From Falciphora oryzae (lineage: Eukaryota > Ascomycota > Sordariomycetes > Magnaporthales > Magnaporthaceae), in the NCBI GenBank assembly GCA_000733355.1, contig JNVV01000035.1, positions 347,687 to 411,686 of the forward strand: a stretch of 64,000 bases of DNA, read 5' to 3'. Position numbers and translations under genes: made by a program. Positions 45,673 to 56,383 of this stretch are shown piece after piece; the stretch's first letter is position 1; each line of letters begins with the position of its first letter. Under the pieces are notes generated by a model, which worked only from the letters and a program-made list of their open reading frames with translations, did not search any database and was not told where the DNA came from.

Positions 45673-48600
45673 CTAGCCTTGCGCTAGCGCCTCGCCCGGG
45701 TCTCGCCACCAGTCCGGTGGTCCTGGTTTGTTAGGGTGTTTTTTATGGAAATCCCGAATCCTATCGTTTGCCCCTTCCAAATCGCGTACCGGCTGCCAAA
45801 TTAGCCTATAAGGTGCTGCCCATTTCACTCTATATTCTAAAGCGTCGGGTATGCCTTTTGAGTTTAAAATGCGATTAAAAAGCCATTTTTCCATTAATTC
45901 GCCGTTTGCGTCGTTTTAATTATCCGCCAGCACCGCACCGGCTACTCGCTTATCGTGCTCATCGTTTATTGCTTCCTAGCCTGGGAAACCCGGGTTTTTT
46001 TTTTAAATAAACGAAACGTAAAACACTAGGAATAATTTGTAATACGCCGGCAGGTCAACGGCTAAAGCTCGGGGGTAAACCTTTATAACTAGGTAAAGTC
46101 CGATCCATTTTTCGCTAAACTTATTTATCGGGCGCGAGGTAGCCATGTTCCTAATACTAACCCAAACCAAATCGCCTTCCGAAAACGTCCCGGCGTCGGT
46201 TCGGTAGCGATTCGCTATTTCCTCGTACCTTTTTTTGCTAGCTTCGGCCAACGCCTTAACGTGGTTCCAAACTTTCTAGACCCTGTCCGCAACGGTAATG
46301 GCGTTATAAACCTCCTATTAATACGCCGGCGTTCCGCCGTCTGGTCGTTTACTTTTAAATTCCGTACTTATATGGGGGTTCCATCCGTAATTGGCGAAAA
46401 AAAAGGAAACTCCGGTCGTTTCCGATACGTAATTGTTACTAGCGAACTCTCCAAATGGGAGCCAATTAACCCAATCGTTTTGGTAATATGAGCAAAACGC
46501 CCGCAAATATTGTTCCATGTATGCGTTTAAAATCTTTATCTGGCCATCGGATTCCGGGTGGAACGATAACGAATGCTTGAACGTAACGCCGAGTCTTTTG
46601 CTTAACTTTTTCCAAAAGGTAAATACGAACTATTTGCCGCGATCCGAAACGATGGTGTCGGGGGTACCGTACAAACGGTACACCTACGCGAGGAAGGCGT
46701 TTGTTAGGCGGCCCGCGTCGGTTTCGACTATTAGGATATAATAACGCATTTTTGTTAACCGGTCCACTACCACTATAATATGGTGGTAAACGATACCTTA
46801 ACGCTCGCATAGCAGTAACGGGCCGACGTAATCTACAAATATATCCGCCTATGGCCTAAATGGTACTACTAACGGTTTTAACAGTCCGCTTAGGGATTTT
46901 TTCCCCACCTTTAACATTTTGCACAAATGGCAACCTTAGATAAATACGCTAACGTCCCGCGATAAACGTAACCAAATGTAAATTCTGCGTATCAAATCCC
47001 AGGTTTTGCTGCGCCTTAGGTATCCGCCTGGTAGCAAGCTGTGCGTCCTATGCAAAATTTGAAGTCGCAACGTATCGTTAGGCGGAATAAACAGCTGTTT
47101 TTTGCAATAAATGCGCCCTCGTATCGCTTAGCAATCGGTTTTCGCCAACTTGACCTGCTTCCAAATCCAGGTGGGGAACTATCGCTTCGCTAGGTCCTGC
47201 AGGCAGGATATTATAGCTTGCGCCAGCTCCGAAATAACGTACGCCCTATTTATTAGCACGTTTATATGCTCGAACGTATCGAAAACCCGTAACATCGCTA
47301 GTGCTTCGCCGGGGCCCTACCGCTCCGGGGGCAGCAAAGTTCGCTGGCGAAACGCCACCTTTTCGTCGGCTAAATCTCGTATATTCGTTAGGCGAACGCC
47401 AGGGAGGCGTGAAAGCGTGTCGGGGATTATGGCTATTTTTCCCGGTTTGTATACGATATGGAACCTAAAATCGCTAAAAAACTCCGACTACCTAATTTGC
47501 CGCTAGTTTAGTAGTTTAATGGTAGCAAAAAATTGCAAATTTTTATAGTCCGTCCAAATTTCCACTAGCGATTCAGCGCTTTAAAGCTCGGGTCTCCATT
47601 CCTCAAAAGCTTTAATAATTACCAGGAGCTTTTTATCGTATATTTCGTAATTGCATTCCGCCGGCGAGTGTTTGGCTGAAAAGAAAGGAACTGGCCGGCG
47701 TATCCCTTCCGCGTTTATTTATAAAAGGACCCCTCCTACCGCCCAATCCAACGCGTCCGTTTCCACAATCGTTTTCAATGCCGGGTCGTAAAAAGCTAAT
47801 ATAATTTCCGAAAAAAAGGCGTCGCGGAGGCGGCGGAACGCTACCGCGGCTTTATCTAGTAAATAGCCCGGCCAGCTTTTTGCGCTTATTAATGTTATTA
47901 GCGGGCGGGCTATTGCCGAAAAGCCCCGGATGAACCTTTTATAAAAGTTCGCGAATCCAAGGAAACGTTGCAGTTCCCGTAGCGTGGTTGGTGCGGCCTA
48001 CGATCGGATCGCCGCCACCTTATCTGGGTCCATCCGTATCCCCGCTATAAAAACGATAAATCCTAAGTATTTCGTTTTTTTAACGTTAAATTCGCATTTT
48101 CGGATGTCGATAGATAGGCCGGCGTTGGCGAATTTCCGCACCACTTCCCTAACGTAACGCCGGTGTTCCGCTTTGGTTTCGCTATATATCAAAACGTCGT
48201 CAAGGTAAGCCGTGGCGTATCTATCCAAAGCGTCCCCTAGTGTATGGTTAATGTAATGTTGGAACGAACTAGGGGCACCTATTATACCGAAATTGGCTAC
48301 TAGGCATTCGAATAGTCCGAACCTGGTAATAAACGCGGTTTTCCATTCGTTCCCGGGGGCGATGCGCAAGCGATTAAACGCCGCTATAATATCCACTTTG
48401 CTAAACCATTTCGCTTTTAACAAAGCTTTTAATATTTCCCTAATAAATGGGATTAAGTACCGGTTTTTAACCGTAATGTTATTTAGCTCCCGGTAATCCA
48501 CGCAAACCCTAATCCCGCCTCCTAGCTTTTTAGCGAAAAAAATCGGGGCCGCCGCCGGTAACGTGCTAAGGCGGATAAAGCTTTTCGCTAAATAGGTATT

Positions 48601-49560
48601 AAAGTATTTCCGGACCACGCGTAGCTCCTATTGGGATATGGCGCGGTTATAGTAGTGTAGTAGCGTTTCGCTAAAAAAAAGTTCGATTTTGTGGTCGAAC
48701 GGCCTGTATGGGGGTAACGTATCCGCGTTTTAGGGAAAAAAGCATTCCGCTAAATCGTAAAGCTCTTAGGGGAGTTTGTTAAGGATTTTTTCCATTGTTA
48801 TAGGAGGTTTCCCTTTTAGGAACTTCTTTATATCCTCGTCGGATACCCGGCGTAAATATAGTGCCTTTTCGACTTAATCCCTAAAAGCCTGGAGCCTGGG
48901 TTCCAATTTCGTACCTTCGGGGAGCTTTTCCGTTTGGAAAATGGCCCGAAGGATTGCCGTTAGCGTATCGTTAGCGAAACTATCGGACGATCGGTAGTCG
49001 GGTGGGGTGTCCTTTTTAGTTAAGGCGAGAAACTTCGCTTATAGCATGGTTTGGGTATGCACTCCTTCCTATTTGCAAAAGGTCAGGAAGTTGGGTGCGT
49101 TTAGAATGCGGATCTCCATATCCGGCGCCGGTGCTCGCTCGGCTTCCGCCATCGTAACGCCGTCTATACTTAAGGTTCCCGCCGCCCAATCGATCGTTAG
49201 GTTATGGTGTTTTAGCCACGGCAGGCCCAGGATAATATCCGGTCCCCCCAGCGGCTAATAATAGAACGTTATAGTTTCCGTAGTGTTCCCGAACGTGTAG
49301 ATGGTTTTAACGCAGTTGGTAATGCGCCCTGCTAGCGCTCCGTTAGCGAAGCGGAGGGGTTTTAATTCCGGTAGTTGGAACCTGGGTAGGTTATGTGTAT
49401 GCGCGAATGTGTTATTAATAAACGCCTATAGGGAATATCCTATATCGATTAATAATCGATAGGGTACCGGTCGGTTTCCGTAAGGGAGCAGCATTGTGTT
49501 AAAAGAAAATATTGTATTAGGGCCTATGGAATAGAAATATATATCGTTATTTTGCTGCTT
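45673..49560 (-). pseudogene. Gypsy pol region (protease, RT, RNase H, integrase, chromodomain)
   Basis: On the minus strand, the retropepsin has LLIDIGYSL (expected D-S/T-G) and ILGLPWLKHHNLTIDWAAGT near 49180-49470. RT is open from 48618 to 47998 and includes VCVDYRELNNITVKNRYLIP, FSKVDIIAAFNRLRI and the catalytic box YLDDVLIYS, so its two aspartates survive. RNase H and zinc-finger/integrase pieces follow to about 46300 with many stops; DWVNWLPFGEFASNNYVSET is the integrase tail. A chromodomain (LEYRVKWAAP, then DLEGANDRIRDFHKKHPNKPGP) ends the polyprotein at 45673-45860. A chromodomain usually directs integration to heterochromatin and marks the chromovirus lineage. Confidence 0.87.
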
Positions 49561-49639
49561 TTGTCGTTTTTAATCCCTTTACGGGTCCTGCACGCGACTA
49601 TATGCAAGACCTAATCTTTTTTCGCCTGCGATCCGCCGG

Positions 49640-50970
49640 CGTTCTGCTGTCTTTTGGGTCTCGCTAGGCAGGCGAGGGCATAGTGCCCCGGCTGTCCGCA
49701 GTATATGCAAAAATGGTTGTTCCGTTGGTGCTATCGCTGCGCTTCGGTTAAAGGTCCCTTCGGGCCGGTCGAGATTTTGCTAAGGTTTATGGGGTTGCCG
49801 GCGGGCGTAGGTGTTGGGGTTGTCGCTGTTGCCGGTTGGTGGTTCCCTGGTTTCAGCGCCGTTATTCCGCCGTTGTGGTGTAATTTGTGTGCGTGATCCG
49901 CGAGGTTGTTGGATAGGTCTCGGTACATCCTAACCCATCCTTCGAAATCTTCGGGCCCGGGTTTATTAATTTAGTTAATCGCGGCTTTAGAAAGCTCGTT
50001 ACTAACCTTATTTTTTAGGGCTTCCACGCGCATATTCGCCGGGTATCCGCCTATGTCCGCCAAGCGAATAAACGCGCTAATGAAATTTCCGAACCTGGTG
50101 TTTTTTTGTTTAAAGGTATCGAAATCCCGGCGCGCCGCCGCCCTTATGTTTTGTGTTTTATATACCGGGTTAAGCAGGTCGAAAAAGGAAGCGCAATCGG
50201 TAAAGCCGCGGGCCTATAATAAAGGTGTGCCCGGGTGTTCCGCCACCAAATCGACAGCGTCTCGGACGTGTTTATACGCGTCTCCTAAAAGCCGCTAGGC
50301 CGCGTATAGGATTCTGGTCGCCGGTGTGGGGTACAAAGCGCTGTCGAGGGTGAATTTGATATTGAGGAGTGATTTCCACGTAACATATTCCTTTTGCCGT
50401 TGGGCGTCGTTTGCATATGCCCCCGAAAAAAGAGGTGGTTTTGCGCCCACCGGTCGAAACGCCGGGGTAACGCCGGTAGGAGCGGTTTGAGTCGCCGGCG
50501 GGGTGCTAATAATTAGGGAAGGTAGCGGGGATTGCGTGCGGGAAATTCCAGGGGTAATAATGGTCGGGGTATCGGCGGTATTAGGGTGGAGCCCCGGTGG
50601 TTAGGGGGCTTATGGCAATGCAAATTGCCGGGTTAACCGGTCGCACTCCGCGTTTAAACGCGTTATAGTAGCGTTGCGTTCTTAAGCTTCCGCCTTTAGC
50701 CCAGCGACCTGTTGGGTGTTCGCGTTGTCGTCGCTTTAAAGGGTTATTATTTCGTCCTGCAGCAAAGCGATTTTGCCGTTTAAAAAACCCATTAGCTGTT
50801 TAAGCTGGCGGAACGCTGGCGAAATCTGGCTGTTAACAAAGTCGCGATACAATTTTGCGTAGTTCTCGCCATTTTTATATGCTAGGGCTTGCAGGGCTGG
50901 GTATCCGGAAAGGAGTCCGAATGCTAGGACGGGGTCAAAGGGTAAGGGGGTTTCGGCTGGGTTTGTTATA
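49640..50970 (-). pseudogene. Gypsy gag
   Basis: The frame with stops reads PVLAFGLLSGYPALQALAYK, then a coiled-coil-like stretch, PLFSGAYANDAQRQKEYVTW (start of the retrotransposon gag core), EGWVRMYRDLSNNLADHAHK, and a CCHC zinc knuckle CIYCGQPGHYALAC at about 49676-49720. Gag packages the element RNA. The first codon is not certain. Confidence 0.75.
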
Positions 50971-51154
50971 GTGTTGCGCTGGTATAACGCTATCGGGTTT
51001 TAGGTTAAGCTTCGTTATGTTAAGGTGGCGGGGATGTTAGGGCCTCCTCCGAAGTGTCCGGGTTTCGTCGCTGCAACGCCGCTTTCGGGGTATCGGGGAA
51101 AAAGCGGAACGCTGTAAAATCGTTCCGTATCCTTTGGTTTGAAATGCAACAAAC

Positions 51155-51283
51155 TGTCACGGCGCGGCAGCTAGGTATTAGGTTGAAGGTTTGTTGTTGC
51201 ACGAGGGAGGAAGACCGCTCGCCCCCACGGGGGCCGGCGGATCTCTGGCTAAATACAGGTGTGTCGGGTCTGGTCCCGTGACA
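51155..51283 (-). repeat. 5' LTR of the Gypsy element
   Basis: Reading on the coding (minus) strand, it starts TGTCACGGGACCAGACCCGA and ends GCCGTGACA, a perfect TGTCACGG / CCGTGACA terminal pair. The sequence next to it inside the element (GTTTGTTGCATTTC) does not resemble a common tRNA primer site. Confidence 0.92.
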
Positions 51284-53407
51284 ATTCTAAAAGGGATAGT
51301 TTCGGGAGCGGAAATCCCGGGTCAGGAGCAGTTAAGATCTATTAAGGCCTAACAAACGGGCCTTTCTCGCGAGCGGGAAAAAGCGATACAAGGAATGCAA
51401 AGCGGGTTAGGCGATAAGCTGGCCATCTATGGCGCTATAACGCATAATAGGGACGATAGCCCCGGGCAGCAAAACGACCCCGTCGCGGATACGAATGCGA
51501 TAAGAATCCGCCTTGGCCGGTTTACGTCGTTTTATAAAGTCGGGAGGTAGGTGGCCGAATCTTTAACGCTTAACCGAAGACAGGCCATCGCCTTCCGGCT
51601 AATTTGTCGCCAGCTTAACCGGCTGCGTCGCGACGAAAGCGGTACCCTTTAGCTTTGCCTGTTCGTTAGGGGTAAAGGCGGCACCGGAAAATCGCGCGTT
51701 ATCGCCGCCGTCGCCGAATTGTTCGCCCGTACGGCACAATGCCGTCGCCTCCTAGTAATAGCGACGTCCGGCACAACCGCCGCGAACATCGACGGAATTA
51801 CTATCTATTCCGCCTGCAAATTTTCCAAAAACACGTCTACGAAAGCAGGCCGCGCCGGAAAATTAGATAGCTTTATATTATTTAGCTTGGCAGTTTTCCG
51901 TATTAACGGCTAAACCAAAATGGACTGGCAGGAGAAATACGTCCTAATTATAAACGAGGTTAGCATGCTGGGCGTGCGGACGCTTTACGCCGTTAACGAG
52001 CAGCTTTATAGGTTCCGGGAATCCAGCCGGGATTTTGGCGGCATCCCGGTGGTCGTCCTTTGCGGGGACTTTTATCAGTTTCGTCCCGTACAGGAAAGAT
52101 CGATCCTTTTCGCTAGCTCAAATGTTCCGTGGGAAAGAGATGATCGCTTTGGTCCGGAGCAGCGGCGACGACACGACGTAGCTTACGCTTTGTGGAGGAG
52201 GTTTATTACGGTGGTGATGCTGAAAGAGCAAATCCGTGCCGCGCAAAATCCACGATTGCGTGGGCTGCTAACACGCATTCGACAAAAAGAGCAGGACCGG
52301 TTGGATGTGAATTGCTTAAATAGGGTTTGTTACCAGGAAGGCCGGCGGATTCCGTGGGAATCGGGCATTACGGTGGTAACGCCGCTAAATAGGAACCGCT
52401 GGAACTTGAACATCGAGGCGACGCTGGCTTTCCAGAAATAGCGGCAGGCCCCGTTTAGGATTTTCGTTTCGAAATATAAGTGGAAAAACGGGGAGCCGAC
52501 GGAAAAGGAAGCGCTTATGATATTGGGCTACGGGGACGATAGCGCTATCCCGGTGCCTGCCGTTTTTACGTTTGTTTTTAGCATGCCCGTCGTCGTGAAC
52601 CACAACATCTATTAAAGTTTAAAGCTGGTTAACGGTGCTAGTTATACAGCGGTCGATATTATCCCCGATAGGGCGCACCCGGGTTACAAAGTTAACGCTG
52701 ATACCGTGCTGCACTTTGGGCCGCCGGCCAGGATCTTACTCGCGTTGGAAACAACGAAAGATTTTCGGTTCGTTAATATGCCGCCGGGCACGGTGCTCCT
52801 AACGCCTATAAGCATTAAAATCGAGTGCTAAAAAAAGCGGCCGTGGCAAAAGCACGACGTCTCCCGCAGAGGTCTGCCCTGCGTAGCAGCGTTTGCATGC
52901 ACGGACTATAAAATGTAGGGAAGGACGTTAAACCGGGTGGCGGTGGAACTGCGCGGGACGAGGACGACCAATATCGGCGGCTAAGCGGTTCCGAGCACGT
53001 GCGACCCATACAGCTTATACGTGCAGCTATCGCGATATAAAACGCTAGACGGCATCACGCTCCTGTCCAAAGCGCGGGAGCGGGACTTTGTGGGCAATAC
53101 AGTGCCCGAGGAGATGGCGCAGGCGGAATAGAGGCTGGAACAATTGAGCGAGGAGACGATTCGGGCAGCGGAGTTATGGGACTGGTCGGGAGAAGATTAA
53201 CAGAAAAAAAGGAAGCGGAGGCGATTAGGTGGTCACATGTCGCGGATTCAAATTTTAACGAGTTAGTCACGTGCTTTTAAGCACGACTTTTTGATTGGAG
53301 GAGAGCGAAAAAGTTACGTAAAAGCCACGTGCCTTTTCTAGGTGGTTTTGGCAGCCCCTCTTTTTTCTCGCGCGCCCGTCCTCTAAGAGCCTTTCGTTCC
53401 TCAAAGC

Positions 53408-53687
53408 ACACAGGAGACGCAAACCACAAGCGGTTTGCCCAAAAGAGCTTTAAGGAACGAAACTTTAACCTGGCAATTTGGAAGCGCTAGAATTAGATGC
53501 CCAAAATCTAAGTTTTCTGCGTTTGCGTGCGTTCGGATCTTACCGTAACAGGTGACGCAAACCGCAAGCGGTTTGCCCAAAAGAGCTTTAAGGAACGAAA
53601 CTTTGACCTGGCAATTTGGAAGCGCTAAAATTAAATGCCCAAAAATCTAAATTTGCTACGTTTGCGTGCGTTCGGATCTTACCGTAA
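53408..53687 (+). repeat. Two tandem 138-bp repeats with conserved hairpin
   Basis: Units at 53411-53548 and 53549-53687 are nearly identical. Each starts with the hairpin block (CAAACCGCAAGCGGTTTG, 8-bp stem) shared with 35385-35441 and ends GTGCGTTCGGATCTTACCGTAA. They lie between the two Helitrons. Confidence 0.88.
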
Positions 53688-53689
53688 CG

Positions 53690-54226
53690 AGGTTAGGGTA
53701 GCGCACTTTAGTGGCTTAATCTAGCGCTTGTTCTAAACAAGGTGTACTGGTCACCTAATATGCTAAAACGTAATAAAATGTAATAGTAAAATGGACGAAA
53801 AAACAACGAAGGATATCGAATGGTCAGGATCTGCATTAGGATTTTACGCAATTCCCTTATAATTTCCATATTTAATTTAAAAACATTATTTTTTAAATTA
53901 TAGCAGCTTGTTACAATTCGCTTCGCATTTTATTGTAAAAAGGAGGAACTAAAGTATATCTACAATATTTCTCGCGGTCTCGTATTAAAAATGGCTAAAC
54001 TTAATATTTACATATCCTAAAACTCCGTTCGGTTCACCGCGGTCTACTCCAAATCTGCGTATTTCTTCAAAAGATGGCGGCTGCGATGCGGTCGAGGCCC
54101 ACTCTCCGACGTCAAGGGCCGGGCTGAGCCGAGAGGGGAGTCGCCAGGACGAGCAGCGGTCGGTGGAGGAGCTGGGACGGACGCGGAGTTTGGGGAATTC
54201 TTTGTACAAAGGAGGCCGTATCCCGT
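53690..54226. other. Spacer between Helitrons A and B
   Basis: The left part is AT-rich (53750-53960). No gene is recognised. Confidence 0.4.
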
Positions 54227-55610
54227 CTAGGCCATCTCTAACGGGGTCGTATTTTTGTCGGATAGGTTTGCTAGTCCGTTGGCAGATTCCGAAACGCGCG
54301 GCCTTTTCGAGGGAGTAGACGGGCCCGCCCGGCCCTCCCAGCGACTCGACCGTTTGGACGGTGGAATTAGGGTTGGAGCTAATGCGGGCGCGGTTGAGGG
54401 AGGTTTTAGCAAATACGTTAAATCGAGGACGCGAAAGGCCAAACGATTCGTGTGAGCAGTGCGGCTAGCGACTTTCGCGGTGACAATAAAAAAGGCGCCC
54501 GACGGCGGCGTCTTAACCTTTTGCCAACGCCTGGTGTTTTCCAGGAAGCAAGCTACAAAAAACTGCACCGAAGCGGCCGTTAAAGCGTTATAAACAGATG
54601 TTTCGACGGTGAAATGCCGGGGTCCCGAAGGCTCAGGAAAGCCGTCGTCACCAGCGTGGACCGAGCCGATAACGTGGTTCACCACCGAGTGCCACACACC
54701 ACCGAGTGCCACACACCACCGAGTGCCACACTTGAAAATCCCATATTAAACAACGTTTTTTTTCGATTAAATAACTCGCTCAATTTGCGGCTAAATTCTA
54801 CGAAAATTAAAATAGGTAAATTTAACTTTATAATAAATATAATTTAAATTTTCCGCATTTTTATTATTACTCCTTTTAGGTTAGTTTACAACACTGTGTA
54901 TTATACTGTGCAAATGTGCAAACTAACCTAAAAGGAGTAATAATAAAAATGCGGAAAATTCAAATTATATTTATTATAAAGTTAAATTTACCTATTTTAA
55001 TTTTCGTAGAATTTAGCTGCAAATTGAGCGAGTTATTTAATCGAAAAAAAACGCTGTTTAATATGGGATTTTCAAGTGTGGCACTCGGTGGTGTGTGGCA
55101 CTCGGTGGTGAACCACGTTAACGGTTACCATAAGGCACTATTATTCTAGCAAATGGCGGCGGTACTCGTCGAAGTCGGCCACATTTCCTAAATGCTTAAA
55201 TCGGTTAGCCGAAGCGAGGTCGCAACGGGTGGATGGACGTGCCTCATTAAGCTTAGTGCCTAAATACTGATTTCCAAATCACCGTTTGCGGAAAGGACGG
55301 TCGAAAAGCGGCCGTCGGCATAGAAGAAGGTGTTAGGAAGGTATAAGTTTCGTTCGTTTCGCGTTATATAAACGTGGATGCGGGTGCGAATCGGTTCGGC
55401 GATGATATCAGGACTATCGAAGCCGTTTTCGTCGAAAATGTTGATATCCGCGTGGATTTCGACGTGATTCGGAGCGTCCCGAATCGAATCGTTCGTAATA
55501 GCGTCGACGAAATTACGCAAATGGATGATGCTCGAAAATGTTAGCTATCGAGATATAACGAAGGTGCTAAGCGGGGGGCGTTTCGTATCCAACGCTTGTG
55601 TTAGGAGCAT
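54227..55610 (-). pseudogene. Helitron B divergent ORF, OB-fold/RPA-like (inferred), broken by foldback element 3
   Basis: The ATG at 55608-55610 opens MLLTQALDTKRPPL, then RNFVDAITNDS, VEIHADINIFDENGFDSPDI, LPNTFFYADGRFSTVLSANG and DLEISI. After a few stops come VADFDEYRRHLLE and MVTV. Element 3 (54672-55118) then interrupts, and the frame resumes as IGSVHAGDDGFPEPSGPRHF, TVETSVYNALTAASVQFFVA, CFLENTRRWQKVK, IVTAKVASRT and LAFRVLDLTYLLKPPS. A Ser/Pro/Arg-rich tail ends NTTPLEMA. With the element and one TA removed, MVTV runs directly into IGSV, matching MVTIIGFV of copy A. The C-terminal half (54227-54650) has no internal stop. The fold call (OB, RPA-like) is inferred. Confidence 0.65.
54672..55118. 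mobile_element. Foldback element 3, complete, inside Helitron B
   Basis: A 447-bp palindrome with the same 19-bp ends as elements 1 and 2, flanked by TA (54670-54671 and 55119-55120). The left arm has three CACCGAGTGCCACAC units and the right arm two. The interior belongs to the element 2 subfamily. Helitron A carries the unoccupied target with a single TA at 37998-37999 (GCCGATAATGG). Confidence 0.95.
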
Positions 55611-55727
55611 ATTAAGCGTGTGAAGTGCCTGGTAGGTAAAACAAAAGAATTAAGTTGGGTGAATAGGTTTATCCCCGAATCTGGTAAGGCGGGTGCTTAA
55701 GTGGATGAAGGAACACCTAGGCACGGC

Positions 55728-55736
55728 TATATAAAT
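55728..55736 (+). promoter_or_regulatory. Candidate TATA box of RepHel B
   Basis: TATATAAAT lies between the divergent ORFs, corresponding to TATATAAAAG at 39145 in Helitron A. Confidence 0.35.
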
Positions 55737-56383
55737 CAAATAAGGTGCGGGGACGACTAAACTACCGCCCAGGTGACCTAATTACACGAACAAGGGAAAA
55801 AAACTAACGAATGCTAGGATAAAATGATAAACGGGCGGATAAAAAAACGTAGTTACGTTTAAAGTTTGAAGTTGAAGTGATTAGCTTGTTAAGCGATGTA
55901 GCTAAGTTAGCCGGGAAGCGACCGGTGCCCCGGGACCGGGGCTGGCTGCCGGCCGGCGGGCAGGGACAGGGCTTGTCTGTGATGCTCCGTAATGCGAATA
56001 AAAAAGCGAAAGGGTGGGCGAGGGGTTAAAGTACGGGGGAAAGGAAAAGGTGCGATGGTATAATCGATGCGTTTTGGAAGGAGTATAAGCAAGGTAGGCT
56101 GGAGGGCCTTTTTTAAGGGCCGCAGGTTGGTGTTCTAGTGCCGATAACATACGCCGTCGACTTGGTCGAATTCGATATCGACGCCGTAAATGCGCGCAAA
56201 GCCGTTGCTTTAAACGAAATCGATTAAACGTATCCAGCTATGGATGCTACCAACGACGTTATGGACAGGATCCCGGCCGCCGGGTTTGGCGAGGCCGGCG
56301 AAGGTGATGCTAAAACCGCTCCGGCTCGAAAGGCCACCGGAAGGCATTTGTTGGAAGGATCGAAAGCCCGCGAAGGCCTGAAG

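Larger units (their letters stand above)
44754..51283 (-). mobile_element. Gypsy chromovirus LTR retrotransposon nested in Helitron A
   Basis: A 6,530-bp element with both LTRs (129 bp each). The 5-bp target ATTCT is repeated at 44749-44753 and 51284-51288. The coding strand is minus: gag, protease, RT, RNase H, integrase and chromodomain in order from right to left. The Helitron frame is continuous across the site once the element and one ATTCT are removed, and Helitron B shows the equivalent uninterrupted sequence. Many stops make it inactive. Confidence 0.93.
39500..53200 (+). pseudogene. Helitron A Rep-helicase (RepHel), split by Gypsy
   Basis: One frame, broken by stops, runs from about 39500 to 44753 and resumes at 51289. 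Order: repeat-rich N-terminal extension (39500-40700) including the module KLNRLIYKRA to GFGFNKFGFVVRKE; a Cys-rich region (CIFCYRKYS, FKCVRCFPIGEKIYGCGDCV; about 41080-41250); the Helitron-like N domain (YGIPAIWFTLNPNDITNPIK; about 42660); the Rep HUH motif HLH at 42959-42967; the two-tyrosine motif YYVTNYAIK near 43533-43559; and, after the Gypsy, a Pif1-type helicase with Walker A GKGGTGKS (51671), Walker B LIINEVSM (Asp-to-Asn), GDFYQFRP and a C-terminal YVQLSR motif. RepHel proteins nick and unwind DNA for rolling-circle transposition. Stops are TAG/TAA, mostly where copy B has Gln. Confidence 0.85.
37260..53300 (+). mobile_element. Helitron A (boundaries approximate)
   Basis: It comprises a minus-strand ORF (37673-38480), a divergent promoter region and a forward RepHel ORF (about 39500-53200), interrupted by a Gypsy element. 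Overall order and sequence match Helitron B downstream. Precise 5' TC and 3' CTRR ends were not found. A candidate terminal hairpin (CGTGCTTTTAAGCACG, 53270-53285) lies just after the RepHel frame. Excluding the Gypsy element, it is about 9.5 kb. Confidence 0.7.
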
